DNA of 64,000 bases. Origin: Solimonas sp040066175. Its GTDB lineage: Bacteria; Pseudomonadota; Gammaproteobacteria; Nevskiales; Nevskiaceae. Location: contig NZ_JBEAAM010000015.1 in NCBI RefSeq assembly GCF_040066175.1, positions 1 through 64,000 on the forward strand, written 5' to 3'. Shown here piece after piece: positions 51,797-60,964 of the stretch (positions within the stretch are counted from its first letter, which is position 1; each line of letters begins with the position of its first letter). Position numbers and translations under genes: made by a program. A model generated the notes under the pieces. That model was not told the origin of the DNA, did no database searches, and saw nothing but the letters and a program-made list of their open reading frames with translations.

Positions 51797-51869
51797 GGGA
51801 AACGGGAATCGCAGAAGCAAGAAACCGGAGCGCCGTTGACGATTCCCGATCTCGTTTCCCGATTCCCGG
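51797..51869. repeat. GGGAATCG-type inverted repeat between hom and thrC
   Basis: The arm GGGAAACGGGAATCG (51797-51811) pairs with CGATTCCCGATCTCGTTTCCC (51840-51860), with a 4-5 base interruption, and a further CGATTCCCGG follows. Such short GGGAATCG-rich palindromic elements are familiar in intergenic DNA of Xanthomonadales. It sits between two operon genes and may reduce or modulate read-through. Confidence 0.65.
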
Positions 51870-51873
51870 CGGT

Positions 51874-53184
51874 TCAGCCGAACTTCTCGACGCGGAAACG
51901 CGCGGCGCCCGCGCGCACGAACGGCAGCTTCTGCATCTCGGCGAGGGCGTCGTCGAAGCGGTGTTCCGGGATCACCGAGGTGATCAGCGCCACCGTGGCG
52001 TCGTCGCCGCCGCGCGGCTCGCGCTGCAGGATCGCCTCGACGCTGATGTCGTGCGCGGCCAGGATCGCCGTGAGCTGCGACAGCACGCCGGGCTCGTCGG
52101 CGACGCGCAGGCGCAGGTAGAACGGGCTCGCCGTGTCGCGGATCGGCAGCACCGGCAGCGGCCGCAACGCGTCAGGCTGGAAGGCCAGCGCCGGCACGGC
52201 GTGGCGCGCGTCGGCCGCCAGTGCGCGCGCGACGTCGAGGATGTCGGCGACGACTGCCGAGGCCGTGGCGTCGCCGCCCGCGCCGCGACCGTAGAAACCA
52301 ACCTGCCCGACTGCGTTGCCGTGCACGACCACGGCATTGAGCACGCCATCGACCTTGGCCAGCAGCGTGTCGTCCGCGATCAGGGTCGGGTGCACGCGCA
52401 GTTCAACGCCGTCCCCGCAGCGCTTGGCGATGCCGAGCAGCTTGACGCGGTAGCCGAACACCTGGGCGATCTTGATGTCCTCGGGCGTGACCTTGCCGAT
52501 GCCCTCGCGCGCGATCCTGTCGAAGGACAGCGGCATGCCGAAGGCAATCGCCGCGAGAATCGCCAGCTTGTGCGCGGCATCGACGCCCTCGACGTCGAAG
52601 GTCGGATCGGCCTCGGCGTAGCCGAGTCGCTGCGCGACCGCGAGCGCGTCGGCGAAGGACTCGCCCTTCTCGGTCATCTGCGTGAGGATGTAGTTGCAGG
52701 TGCCGTTGATGATGCCGGCGACGCTGTCGATGACGTTGCCGGCCAGCCCCTCGCGGATCGCCTTGATGATCGGGATGCCGCCGGCCACCGCGGCCTCGAA
52801 GGCCACGACGACGCCGGCCTTGCGCGCCGCGTCGAAGATCTCGTTGCCGTTCTCGGCGAGCAGCGCCTTGTTGGCGGTGACCACCGGCTTGCGCCGCGCG
52901 ATCGCCGCCAGCGTCAGCTCGCGCGCGACGGTCTTGCCGCCGACCAGTTCGACGACGATATCGACCTCGGCCTCGCGCGCCAGCCGCAGCGGGTCGTCCC
53001 ACAGGCGCACGCCGGACAGATCGCAGTCGCGCGCACGCGTCAGGTCGCGCGCCGCCGCGTCGGTGACGAGGACCGGCACGCCGACGCGGCGCGTGATCTC
53101 GGCGGCGTTGTTCTTGAGCAGACGCAATACGCCCTGCCCGACGGTGCCCAGCCCCACCACACCGACTTTCACTGACGTACTCAT
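51874..53184 (-). CDS. hom: Homoserine dehydrogenase
   Basis: Reduces aspartate semialdehyde to homoserine. 436 residues, monofunctional. Rossmann motif GLGTVGQG near the N-terminus, ANKALLAENG, FEAAVAGGIPIIKA and GIINGTCNYILT mark the catalytic region. A C-terminal ACT domain (about 350-430; LRLRVADEPGVLSQLTAIL) is the likely threonine feedback site. The ATG at 53184 overlaps the alaC stop by one base (TGATG). Part of alaC-hom-thrC-recJ. Confidence 0.95.
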   Translation of the reverse strand: MSTSVKVGVVGLGTVGQGVLRLLKNNAAEITRRVGVPVLVTDAAARDLTRARDCDLSGVRLWDDPLRLAREAEVDIVVELVGGKTVARELTLAAIARRKPVVTANKALLAENGNEIFDAARKAGVVVAFEAAVAGGIPIIKAIREGLAGNVIDSVAGIINGTCNYILTQMTEKGESFADALAVAQRLGYAEADPTFDVEGVDAAHKLAILAAIAFGMPLSFDRIAREGIGKVTPEDIKIAQVFGYRVKLLGIAKRCGDGVELRVHPTLIADDTLLAKVDGVLNAVVVHGNAVGQVGFYGRGAGGDATASAVVADILDVARALAADARHAVPALAFQPDALRPLPVLPIRDTASPFYLRLRVADEPGVLSQLTAILAAHDISVEAILQREPRGGDDATVALITSVIPEHRFDDALAEMQKLPFVRAGAARFRVEKFG

Positions 53185-54410
53185 CACACGTTCTTGAGCA
53201 TTTTCTTGATGCCGCGGATCGCCTGGCGCGTGCGGTGCTCGTTCTCGATCAGCGCGAGGCGCACATGACCATCGCCATATTCGCCGAAGCCGATGCCGGG
53301 CGAGACTGCGACCTTGGCCTCCTGCAGCAGCTTCTTCGAGAACTCCATCGAACCGAGATGCCGGAACGGTTCGGGGATCTCGGCCCACAGGAACATCGTC
53401 GCCTGCGGCTTCTCGACCTTCCAGCCGGCGGCATTGAGCCCCTCGCAGAGCACATCGCGGCGGTGGCGGTACATCTCGCAGATCTCGGCGACGCAGTCCT
53501 GCGGTCCTTCGAGTGCGGTGATCGCCGCAACCTGGATCGGCGTGAACATGCCGTAGTCCAGATACGACTTGATGCGCGCCAGCGCGGCGACCAGCGTCGG
53601 ATTGCCGGCCATGAAGCCGACGCGCCAGCCCGGCATGTTGTACGACTTCGACAGCGTGAAGAACTCCACCGCGATGTCCTTGGCGCCCGGCACCTGCAGG
53701 ACCGATGGCGCCTTGTAGCCGTCGAAGACGATGTCGGCATAGGCCAGGTCGTGGATCAGCCAGATCTGGTGCTCGCGGCACAGCGCGACCGCCTTCTCGA
53801 AGAACGCCAGATCGACGCATTGCGTCGTCGGGTTGCCCGGGAAGTTGAGGATCAGCATCTTCGGCGCCGGCCAAGTCTCCTTGATCGCGCGCTCCAGTTC
53901 CTCGAAGAAGTCCACTTCCGGCGTCAGGCGCACGTGGCGCACGTCGGCGCCGGCAAGCACGACGCCGTAGGGATGGATCGGGTAGGCCGGGTTGGGCACC
54001 AGCACGACGTCACCGGCTGCCAGCGTGGCGAAGGCCAGGTGCGCGAGACCTTCCTTCGAGCCGATCGTCGCGATGATCTCGGATTCCGGATCGAGATCGA
54101 CGTTGTAACGGCTCTTGTACCAGCGGCTCATCGCGCGGCGCAGGCGCGGCACGCCCTTGGACACCGAATAGCGGTGGGTGTGCGTACCTTCCTCGTCGTG
54201 GTGCTCGGGCTTGACGTAGTCCGAATCGGTGCCGCGCACCGCCGCCTCGACCAGCTTGTCGACGATGTGCTTGGGCGTCGGCTGGTCCGGGTTGCCCATG
54301 CTGAAGTCGATGATGTCTTCGCCGCGGGCTCGGGCCGCCTTCTTCAGATCGCTGACGACGTTGAAGACGTAGGGCGGCAGGCGCTGGATGCGCGGAAAGT
54401 CGGTGTTCAC
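53184..54410 (-). CDS. alaC: Alanine/glutamate-pyruvate aminotransferase AlaC
   Basis: 408-residue class I/II PLP aminotransferase, converting pyruvate and glutamate to alanine and 2-oxoglutarate. The PLP lysine is in TLSKSYNMPGWRVGF; substrate and cofactor segments include FSMGNPDQPTP, ATIGSKEGLAHL, LNFPGNPTTQ and LIHDLAYADI. A GTG start at 54410 gives the typical N-terminus (NTDFPRIQRLPPYVF); no ATG is available before the conserved region. Tightly coupled to hom. The AlaC name is preferred over a DapC-type enzyme by sequence pattern and context. Confidence 0.9.
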   Translation of the reverse strand: MNTDFPRIQRLPPYVFNVVSDLKKAARARGEDIIDFSMGNPDQPTPKHIVDKLVEAAVRGTDSDYVKPEHHDEEGTHTHRYSVSKGVPRLRRAMSRWYKSRYNVDLDPESEIIATIGSKEGLAHLAFATLAAGDVVLVPNPAYPIHPYGVVLAGADVRHVRLTPEVDFFEELERAIKETWPAPKMLILNFPGNPTTQCVDLAFFEKAVALCREHQIWLIHDLAYADIVFDGYKAPSVLQVPGAKDIAVEFFTLSKSYNMPGWRVGFMAGNPTLVAALARIKSYLDYGMFTPIQVAAITALEGPQDCVAEICEMYRHRRDVLCEGLNAAGWKVEKPQATMFLWAEIPEPFRHLGSMEFSKKLLQEAKVAVSPGIGFGEYGDGHVRLALIENEHRTRQAIRGIKKMLKNV

Positions 54411-54480
54411 GGCGGTCTGGGGGGCGTGGCGATCCGCGGGGATCGGAGATGCGGCGAAAGGTCGGTGCAAAGGGCCGGTA

Positions 54481-55065
54481 TTATGGGTCGGGCCGTGGCG
54501 CTTGCATAGAAACCGCGGCGTCCGGCGGACGCGAGTCCGTCGGCGAATGCCGGTCACGCAACAGCTCGAAGACGCGCTGGCGCAAGTCTTCGCCGAAACC
54601 CGGACCGTAGCCGTGATAGATCTGCCGGATCTCACCGCTGCGATCGACCAGGAAGGTCGCGGGCAGCCGCCACACGCCGTAGTTGGCCGACGCGATGCCC
54701 AGGGTATCGACCACGACCGGGTAGCTGACCGGGCGCACGCTCAGGAAGCGCCGCGCATCCTCGACCCGCTTGTCCAGGCCGACGCCGAGGATCTCGAAAT
54801 CCGCACCAAAGCCGGACTTGTGGACCTCATGGCGCAGCGCCTGCAGCCGCGGGATCGACTCGATGCAGGGCCCGCACCACGACGCCCAGAACTCGACGAC
54901 CAGCACCCGCCCGAGCAGTGTGCTGACGCGCGTGCCCTCGGGACCGTTGATCACGATGCCGGCCGCCTCGGGCGCGCGCACCCCCGGTCCGATCGAATCG
55001 GCCGCCGCCGGCGCGGTCCACGATGCCAGCACCGCCGCGAGCAGGGCCGCGCCCGGGAAACGCAT
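54481..55065 (-). CDS. TlpA-type periplasmic thiol-disulfide oxidoreductase
   Basis: 194 residues. Signal peptide at about 1-22 (cleavage near APAAA). Thioredoxin-like AhpC/TSA-Redoxin fold with active site WASWCGPCIES (C64, C67), and the cis-Pro region WRLPATFLVDRSG. It probably reduces disulfides in exported proteins or takes part in cytochrome c maturation. It starts 7 bp after the ffh stop, an unusual neighbour for ffh. The last 20 residues are a polar Pro/Arg-rich tail. Confidence 0.9.
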   Translation of the reverse strand: MRFPGAALLAAVLASWTAPAAADSIGPGVRAPEAAGIVINGPEGTRVSTLLGRVLVVEFWASWCGPCIESIPRLQALRHEVHKSGFGADFEILGVGLDKRVEDARRFLSVRPVSYPVVVDTLGIASANYGVWRLPATFLVDRSGEIRQIYHGYGPGFGEDLRQRVFELLRDRHSPTDSRPPDAAVSMQAPRPDP

Positions 55066-55072
55066 GCGGCGC

Positions 55073-56437
55073 TCAGCGCCGGGGCATCATGCCGGGCGGC
55101 AGACGGCCGCCCATGGCGCGCATCAGCTTGCCCATGCCGCCACTGGCGACCTTCTTCATCATGTCGCGCGTGGTCTCGAACTGGCGCAGCAGGCGATTGA
55201 CCTCCTGCACCTCGACGCCACTGCCGGCGGCGATGCGGCGCTTGCGCGAGGCCTTGATCAGGTCGGGGAAACGCCGCTCCTGCCGCGTCATCGAGTTGAT
55301 GATGGCGACGGTGCGCCGCACCTGCTTGTCCATGTCCACGTTCTTGAGCTGGGCCTGCATCTGCGCGCCGCCCGGCAGCTTGTCGAGCAGGCTCGCCATG
55401 CTGCCCATGTTCTGCATCTGCAGCATCTGCTCGCGGAAGTCCTCCAGGTCGAAGCTCTTGGTCTTCTTGAGCTTCTCGGCGAGCTTGATCGCCTTGTCCT
55501 GATCGACCTTGCGGACCGTCTCCTCGATCAGGCCGAGCACGTCGCCCTGGCCGAGGATGCGCGCGGCGATGCGGTCCGGATGGAAGACTTCGAGCTTGTC
55601 GGACTTCTCGCCGACACCGAGGAACTTGATCGGCTTGCCGGTGACCTGGCGCACCGACAGCGCGGCGCCGCCGCGCGCATCGCCATCGACCTTGGTCAGC
55701 ACCACGCCGGTCAGCGGCAGCACGTCGGCGAACGCGCGCGCGGTCCGGGCCGCGTCCTGGCCGGTCATGCTGTCCACCACGAACAGCGTCTCGACCGGAT
55801 GGAGCGCGGCATGCAGCGCGGCGATCTCGCGCATCATGGCCTCATCCACCGTCGTGCGGCCGGCGGTATCGACGATCAGCACGTCGGCGTACTGCTTCTT
55901 TGCCTCGGCCAGCGCGGCCTGCGCGATCGCCACCGGATCCTGCCCGGCAGCCGACGGGAACCACTCGACGCCGACCTGCCCGGCGACGATCCGCAGCTGC
56001 TCGATGGCTGCGGGACGATAGACGTCGCAGGAGACGACGATGACCTTCTTCTTCTCGTGCTCCTTGAGCAGGCGCGCGAGCTTGCCGGTGGTCGTCGTCT
56101 TGCCCGAACCCTGCAGGCCGGCCATCAGGATGATCGCCGGCGGCTGCTGACGCAGATTGAGCGGTTCTGCGGACCCGCCCAGCGTCTCGGTCAGCTGGCG
56201 CTGCACGACACGCAGGAACTCCTGCCCCGGTGTCAGCGACTGCGTGATCTCGACGCCCAGCGCCCGGGTCTTGACCTGCTCGACGAAATCCTTGACCACC
56301 GGCAGCGCGACGTCGGCTTCGAGCAGCGCCATGCGCAGCTCGCGCGCCGCGGCATTGATCTGCTCCTCGGTCAGCCTGCCCTGGCCGCGGATGGCATCGA
56401 GCACGCGCGACAGGCGGGAAGTGAGGTTTTCGAACAT
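55073..56437 (-). CDS. ffh: Signal recognition particle protein Ffh
   Basis: SRP GTPase that targets nascent membrane proteins with 4.5S RNA and FtsY. 454 residues. N domain (1-85), G domain with GLQGSGKTTTTGKLA (about 104-118), DTAGR and TKVDGDARGGAALS, and the Met-rich M domain (about 300-454) with QMLQMQNMGSM and SGVEVQEVNRLLRQF. The ATG start is at 56437. The gene that commonly follows ffh (rpsP) is not here; tlpA follows instead. ypjD- and yfjD-like genes, frequent ffh neighbours, lie upstream in divergent orientation. Confidence 0.97.
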   Translation of the reverse strand: MFENLTSRLSRVLDAIRGQGRLTEEQINAAARELRMALLEADVALPVVKDFVEQVKTRALGVEITQSLTPGQEFLRVVQRQLTETLGGSAEPLNLRQQPPAIILMAGLQGSGKTTTTGKLARLLKEHEKKKVIVVSCDVYRPAAIEQLRIVAGQVGVEWFPSAAGQDPVAIAQAALAEAKKQYADVLIVDTAGRTTVDEAMMREIAALHAALHPVETLFVVDSMTGQDAARTARAFADVLPLTGVVLTKVDGDARGGAALSVRQVTGKPIKFLGVGEKSDKLEVFHPDRIAARILGQGDVLGLIEETVRKVDQDKAIKLAEKLKKTKSFDLEDFREQMLQMQNMGSMASLLDKLPGGAQMQAQLKNVDMDKQVRRTVAIINSMTRQERRFPDLIKASRKRRIAAGSGVEVQEVNRLLRQFETTRDMMKKVASGGMGKLMRAMGGRLPPGMMPRR

Positions 56438-56480
56438 GGGCGATGGATCAGGCAGGCCGGGCGCGCATTGTAGCGGCCGC

Positions 56481-57251
56481 TCAGTCGAAACTGATCGTGT
56501 CCCCGCGTTGCAGATGCACGTAGTCCCAGCCGCGCAGCGCGGTACGGCACTGCTTTTCGATGACCGGCTCGCAGCCGGGTTTGTGATGGGTCAGGTAGAG
56601 CTTGGGCCGGTGGCGCAGCTTCTGCAGCTCGCTGCCGAGCAGGCTCGGCGTGAAATGCTTGGCGGCATAGCCCAGTGCCGCCTGCTCGTCGGGAAACGCG
56701 ATCTCGATCACGAGCTTGTCGAGGCGCGGCAGTCCGTTGAGAAAGCTCCACATGCCGTCGTCGGCATAGGTGTCGCCGGTGAACGCGAACACGCCGCGCC
56801 GGCCTTCGATCGCATAACCGACCGCCGGCACCGTGTGCAGCACGCGGAATGCCGTGAGCCGGTGCCCGCTATCCAGATCGAAGCGCTCGCCGACGCCGAT
56901 GACCTGCCACTTCAGCAACGGGTGGGCTTCGTCCGGCAGGACGGAAAAGTCGGGCCAGATCTTCCAGTTGAAGATGTGCTCGCGGACGATGCCCAGCGTC
57001 TCGGTGGTCGCATGGACCTCGATCGGCCGGTCGATCAGGTCGAACAGGTTGTCCGCCATGAACGCCAGTCCGCAGACGTGATCGAGATGGCTGTGGGTCA
57101 GGAAGATGTGCCGGATGCGTCGCTGCTGGCTCAGCGTCAGGTCACCGACGCCGGTGCCGACGTCGATCAGCAGTTCTTCGTCCACGAGCAGGCTCGTGGT
57201 CCGCAAGCCCGGACCGACGCCACCGCTACAGCCGAGGACCTTGATCCGCAT
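56481..57251 (-). CDS. MBL-fold hydrolase, class II cyclic-nucleotide phosphodiesterase-like
   Basis: 256-residue metallo-beta-lactamase-fold enzyme. Metal motif THSHLDH (52-58), then H139, D160 (FAFTGDTYAD) and LTHHKPG. The HSHLDHVCGLAF pattern matches class II 3',5'-cyclic-nucleotide phosphodiesterases, so it may degrade cAMP or cGMP; a general MBL hydrolase is the alternative. It lacks a signal peptide and is probably cytoplasmic. ATG at 57251; ffh follows after 43 bp. Divergent from ypjD. Confidence 0.78.
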   Translation of the reverse strand: MRIKVLGCSGGVGPGLRTTSLLVDEELLIDVGTGVGDLTLSQQRRIRHIFLTHSHLDHVCGLAFMADNLFDLIDRPIEVHATTETLGIVREHIFNWKIWPDFSVLPDEAHPLLKWQVIGVGERFDLDSGHRLTAFRVLHTVPAVGYAIEGRRGVFAFTGDTYADDGMWSFLNGLPRLDKLVIEIAFPDEQAALGYAAKHFTPSLLGSELQKLRHRPKLYLTHHKPGCEPVIEKQCRTALRGWDYVHLQRGDTISFD

Positions 57252-57346
57252 GCACGATTGTTCTTGCGTCTGGCAGTCGATGCTAGCACAGCACCCACTG
57301 CCGGCCGCGAACCGCAGGGCCGCATTCCGGCTAAGCTTCGCCGACC

Positions 57347-58129
57347 ATGATCCTGAATGTCATCGCCCTGGCGATCTACTGTGCGGCTGCCGTGAGCCAG
57401 TACCGCGATCGCCGCCTGCCCGGCGAGCGCTGGTTCGTGCTGCCAGCCCTGCTCCTGCACGCCACGGCCCTGAGCCGGCACGTGCTGCAGGGCGGGACGA
57501 TCACCATCGGCATCAACGAGTCCCTTTCGCTGTTCGCCTGGCAGTCCGCGTTCCTGCTGTGGGCGCTGTGCTTCCGCGAACCGCTGCGCGCGCTCGGCAC
57601 CGTGGTCTATCCGCTCGCCGGCGTGGCCGCCGTGCTCGCCAGCCACTGGCCGACGCCGGCCAGCGACATCCCCATCGCCGACTGGAAGGCGCGCAGTCAC
57701 ATCCTGCTGTCGCTGTTCTCGGCCGGCTTGCTGACGCTGGCCGCGGTGCACGCCGGCCTGCTGGCCGTGCAGGACCGTCTGCTGCACAGTCGCCGCATGA
57801 CGCCGCTGGCCCGTTCGCTGCCGCCGGTGCAGACGATGGAGCGCCTGCTGTTCCAGCTGATCGGCATCGGCTTTTTCCTGCTGTCGCTGACCCTGCTGTC
57901 CGGCATCTGGTTCATCCGCGACTGGATGGCGCAGCACCTGGCGCACAAGACCATCCTGTCGATCGCGGCCTGGATCATCTTCGGCGTGCTGCTGTGGGGA
58001 CGCGTGCGCTTCGGCTGGCGCGGGCGAACCGCGATCCGCTGGACGCTGGCGGGCTACACCACGCTTGTGCTCGCGTATTTCGGCAGCAAGCTCATTCTCG
58101 AACAAATTCTCGGCAGGCACTGGAGTTAG
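57347..58129 (+). CDS. ypjD: YpjD/CcsA-like inner-membrane protein, cytochrome c biogenesis family
   Basis: 260 residues with about eight transmembrane helices. It belongs to the CcsA/CcmC-type family (COG4137-like), with family His residues in LLHATALSRHVLQGG and SHILLSLFSAG and the tryptophan-rich loop reduced (SHWPTPASD). Heme handling is inferred from the family; the E. coli relative has no firmly known role. It lies upstream of a CorC/YfjD-like gene and beside ffh, a common conserved cluster. Confidence 0.83.
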   Translation: MILNVIALAIYCAAAVSQYRDRRLPGERWFVLPALLLHATALSRHVLQGGTITIGINESLSLFAWQSAFLLWALCFREPLRALGTVVYPLAGVAAVLASHWPTPASDIPIADWKARSHILLSLFSAGLLTLAAVHAGLLAVQDRLLHSRRMTPLARSLPPVQTMERLLFQLIGIGFFLLSLTLLSGIWFIRDWMAQHLAHKTILSIAAWIIFGVLLWGRVRFGWRGRTAIRWTLAGYTTLVLAYFGSKLILEQILGRHWS

Positions 58130-58153
58130 CTTCGATATCTCAAGTCGTTCGGG

Positions 58154-58183
58154 TTGACAGCGACCCGCCCGCTTGGGTAACAA
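58154..58183 (+). promoter_or_regulatory. Sigma-70-type promoter for the yfjD-like gene
   Basis: A perfect -35 TTGACA (58154-58159) and a -10-like TAACAA (58178-58183) are separated by 18 bases, 34 bp upstream of the TTG start. Confidence 0.6.
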
Positions 58184-58216
58184 ACAGCATCCACACGGCC
58201 ACTGCCGACCGCGCTT

Positions 58217-59506
58217 TTGGACGACATACCCCTATCCGCCCTGTTCGGGCTGCTCTTTGCATTGCTGTGCTGTTCGGCGTTCTTCTCCGGTTCCGAAACC
58301 GGCTTGATGACGATGAACCGCTATCGCGTGAAGACGCGTGCGCAGAAAGGCGAACGCAGCGCCAAGCTCGTGTGGGACATGCTGCAACGGCCGGACCGAC
58401 TGATCGGCACCATCCTGCTCGGCAACAACTTCGTCAACACGCTGGCCGCCTCGGTCGCCACGCTGATCGGCCTGCGGCTGTTCCCCGGCGAGACCGGCAT
58501 CGCGGTCGCCACCGGCGGACTGACCCTCCTGCTGCTGGTGTTCGGCGAAGTCACGCCCAAGACGCTGGCCGCGCTGCATCCGGAGCGCTTCGGCACACCC
58601 GCCGCCTACGTCCTCTGGCCGATGATGCGTCTGTTGGCGCCGCTGGTCTGGGCGGTGACGCTGGTCGGACACGGCATCCTGCGCGTGTTCGGCATCTCCG
58701 CGGACGAGGCGGCGCAGCACAGCCTCAGCACCGAGGAGCTGCGCACGGTGGTCGCCGAAGCCGGCGCGATGATTCCGCACCGCCACCAGAAGATGCTGCT
58801 GTCGATCCTCGACCTCGAGAAAGCCACCGTCGAGGACATCATGGTGCCGCGCAACGAGATCGTCGGCATCGACATCTCCGAGCCCTGGCCGGCGGTCAAG
58901 GAAGCGATCATCGGCAGCCAGCACACCCGCATCCCGGTATTCGACGGCTCGATCGACAACCTCAAGGGCATCGTCCACCTGCGCCGCGTCGTGCGCCTCG
59001 CCGCCGAGGATAGCCTCGACGTGCAGAGCCTGCTGGCGCTGGCCCGCGAACCCTACTTCATCCCCGAGGGGACGCCGCTGAACCAGCAGCTGCTCAATTT
59101 CCAGAACCAGAAGCGCCGCATCGGTTTCGTCGTCGATGAATACGGCGACATCCAGGGCCTGGTGACCATCGAGGACATCCTCGAGGAGGTCATCGGCGAG
59201 TTCACCTCGGATCCGGCGACACGCATCAAGAACGTCTATGCCGATGCCGATGGCAGCTTCCGCGTGAACGGCTCGGTGACGATCCGCAGCCTCAACAAGA
59301 ATCTCGGCTGGAAACTGCCGACCAACGGGCCGAAGACCATCAACGGCTTGATGCTGGAGAAGCTGGAACATCTGCCGCAGCCCGGCGCCCGCGTCGAGAT
59401 CGCCGGCTACAGTTTCGAGATCACCGAGATGCGCGCCAACGCGATCAAATCGACGCGCGTCTGGCCGCCCAAGGCCGCGGCACCCGGCACGCGCAAGGCG
59501 GCCTGA
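58217..59506 (+). CDS. yfjD: HlyC/CorC (CNNM) family membrane protein YfjD
   Basis: 429 residues. An N-terminal DUF21/CNNM transmembrane domain (about 1-180; GSETGLMTMNRYR, LGNNFVNTLAAS, FGEVTPKTLA), then two CBS domains (about 205-330; VPRNEIVGID, TRIPVFDGSIDN, DEYGDIQGLVTIEDILEE), then a C-terminal CorC_HlyC domain (about 345-420). Likely takes part in magnesium or other cation homeostasis. A TTG start at 58217 is used; no better start precedes the first helix. Tail-to-tail with radA, 9 bp apart. Confidence 0.9.
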   Translation: MDDIPLSALFGLLFALLCCSAFFSGSETGLMTMNRYRVKTRAQKGERSAKLVWDMLQRPDRLIGTILLGNNFVNTLAASVATLIGLRLFPGETGIAVATGGLTLLLLVFGEVTPKTLAALHPERFGTPAAYVLWPMMRLLAPLVWAVTLVGHGILRVFGISADEAAQHSLSTEELRTVVAEAGAMIPHRHQKMLLSILDLEKATVEDIMVPRNEIVGIDISEPWPAVKEAIIGSQHTRIPVFDGSIDNLKGIVHLRRVVRLAAEDSLDVQSLLALAREPYFIPEGTPLNQQLLNFQNQKRRIGFVVDEYGDIQGLVTIEDILEEVIGEFTSDPATRIKNVYADADGSFRVNGSVTIRSLNKNLGWKLPTNGPKTINGLMLEKLEHLPQPGARVEIAGYSFEITEMRANAIKSTRVWPPKAAAPGTRKAA

Positions 59507-59515
59507 TCCGCAGCC

Positions 59516-60874
59516 TCAGAGCTGGTCCAGCGCCTGGGCCAGGCGCGTGACCGGCACGACCTCGATGTCGATCTTGGCTGCGCGCCGCGGCTTGTTCGCA
59601 TCCGGCACGATGGCGCGCCGGAAGCCCTGCTTGGCGGCCTCGACCAGCCGCTCCTCGCCGCCCGCGACCGGGCGCACCTCGCCCGCCAGACCGATCTCGC
59701 CGAAGGCGATCCAGTCAGACGGCCAGGGCCGGGAGCGGAAACTGGACAACGCCGCCAGCAGCAGCGGCAGGTCGGCCGCGGTCTCCTGGATGCGCATGCC
59801 GCCGACGACGTTGACGAACACGTCCTGGTCGCCCAGCGCGATGCCGCCGTGCCGGTGCAACACGGCGAGCAGCATGTTCAGGCGGTTGCTCTCCAGCCCC
59901 AGCGTGACGCGGCGCGGCGTGCCGATCGACGAACGATCGACCAGCGCCTGCACCTCCACCAGCAGCGGCCGGCTGCCCTGCCGCGCCACGGTGATCACGC
60001 TGCCCGGCACCGGCTCGGGATGGCGCGACAGGAACAGCGCCGACGGATTGCTGACTTCCTTGAGGCCCGCGTCGGTCATCGCGAACACGCCCAGCTCATT
60101 GACCGCGCCGAAGCGGTTCTTGATCGCGCGCACGATGCGGAAGCGCGAACCCGGATCGTGCTCGAAGTACAGTACGGTATCGACCATGTGTTCGAGCACG
60201 CGCGGCCCGGCGATCGCGCCTTCCTTGGTGACGTGGCCGACCAGCACGACCGCCGTCTGCGTGGCCTTGGCCTGGCGCACCAGCTGCGCCGCGCACTCCC
60301 GCACCTGCGACACCGAGCCCGGTGCCGAATCCAGCGTGTCGGTGTACAGGGTCTGGATCGAATCGACGACTACGAACGCCGGCTTGAGCTGCGTCAGCTG
60401 CGCGAGGATCTGCTCGACGCTGGTCTCGGCGAGCACCGGGATGTCCAGATTCGCCAGCCCCAGACGCTGCGCGCGCAGGTGCACCTGCGCCAGAGACTCC
60501 TCGCCGGTGACGTAGAGCGTCGTCAGCCGCGGCTGCAGCGACGACAGCACCTGCAGCAGCAAGGTGGACTTGCCGATGCCCGGATCCCCGCCGAGCAGGC
60601 ACACCGCGCCGCGAACGACGCCGCCGCCGAGCACGCGATCGACCTCGGGCATGCCGGTCGATGCGCGCGGCGCCTCCTGCGTGCCGACCTCGCTGAGCCG
60701 CTGCACGCGTCCGCCCGCCGTGCCGCTGATGCCGCCTGCCCGTGCCGAGCTGCGCGGCATCGCCTGCGTCTCGACCAGACTGTTCCAGCTGCCGCAGTCG
60801 GCGCACTGCCCTGCCCATTTCGGGCTGCTCGCACCGCAACTCTGGCACACGTACTCGGTCCGCGTTCTGGCCAT
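59516..60874 (-). CDS. radA: DNA repair protein RadA
   Basis: RecA-like ATPase acting in branch migration during recombination. 452 residues from the ATG at 60874. Zinc finger C10-x2-C13-x10-C24-x2-C27; Walker A GDPGIGKSTL (about 97-106); the RadA-specific KNRFG motif near 254; and a C-terminal Lon-protease-like domain (about 280-452; FVNVVGGMRIQE, GEIGLAGEVRPV). An upstream open frame of 19 codons is ignored because the zinc finger starts here. Confidence 0.96.
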   Translation of the reverse strand: MARTRTEYVCQSCGASSPKWAGQCADCGSWNSLVETQAMPRSSARAGGISGTAGGRVQRLSEVGTQEAPRASTGMPEVDRVLGGGVVRGAVCLLGGDPGIGKSTLLLQVLSSLQPRLTTLYVTGEESLAQVHLRAQRLGLANLDIPVLAETSVEQILAQLTQLKPAFVVVDSIQTLYTDTLDSAPGSVSQVRECAAQLVRQAKATQTAVVLVGHVTKEGAIAGPRVLEHMVDTVLYFEHDPGSRFRIVRAIKNRFGAVNELGVFAMTDAGLKEVSNPSALFLSRHPEPVPGSVITVARQGSRPLLVEVQALVDRSSIGTPRRVTLGLESNRLNMLLAVLHRHGGIALGDQDVFVNVVGGMRIQETAADLPLLLAALSSFRSRPWPSDWIAFGEIGLAGEVRPVAGGEERLVEAAKQGFRRAIVPDANKPRRAAKIDIEVVPVTRLAQALDQL

Positions 60875-60928
60875 GGCCCTGCAGGCTTCCGTGGAAATCT
60901 GATGTGGCCGCTCGTCGAAAACGGCTAA

Positions 60929-60945
60929 CATGAGCTTAGCTCATG
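60929..60945. promoter_or_regulatory. 17-bp palindrome upstream of the CHASE2 kinase gene
   Basis: CATGAGC-TTA-GCTCATG is a perfect inverted repeat. It lies 19 bp before the GTG start of the kinase gene and 55 bp from the divergent radA start. Its size and symmetry suggest a dimeric repressor site; no specific regulator is recognised. Confidence 0.45.
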
Positions 60946-60964
60946 CGCGTCGGGGGACTCCGCG

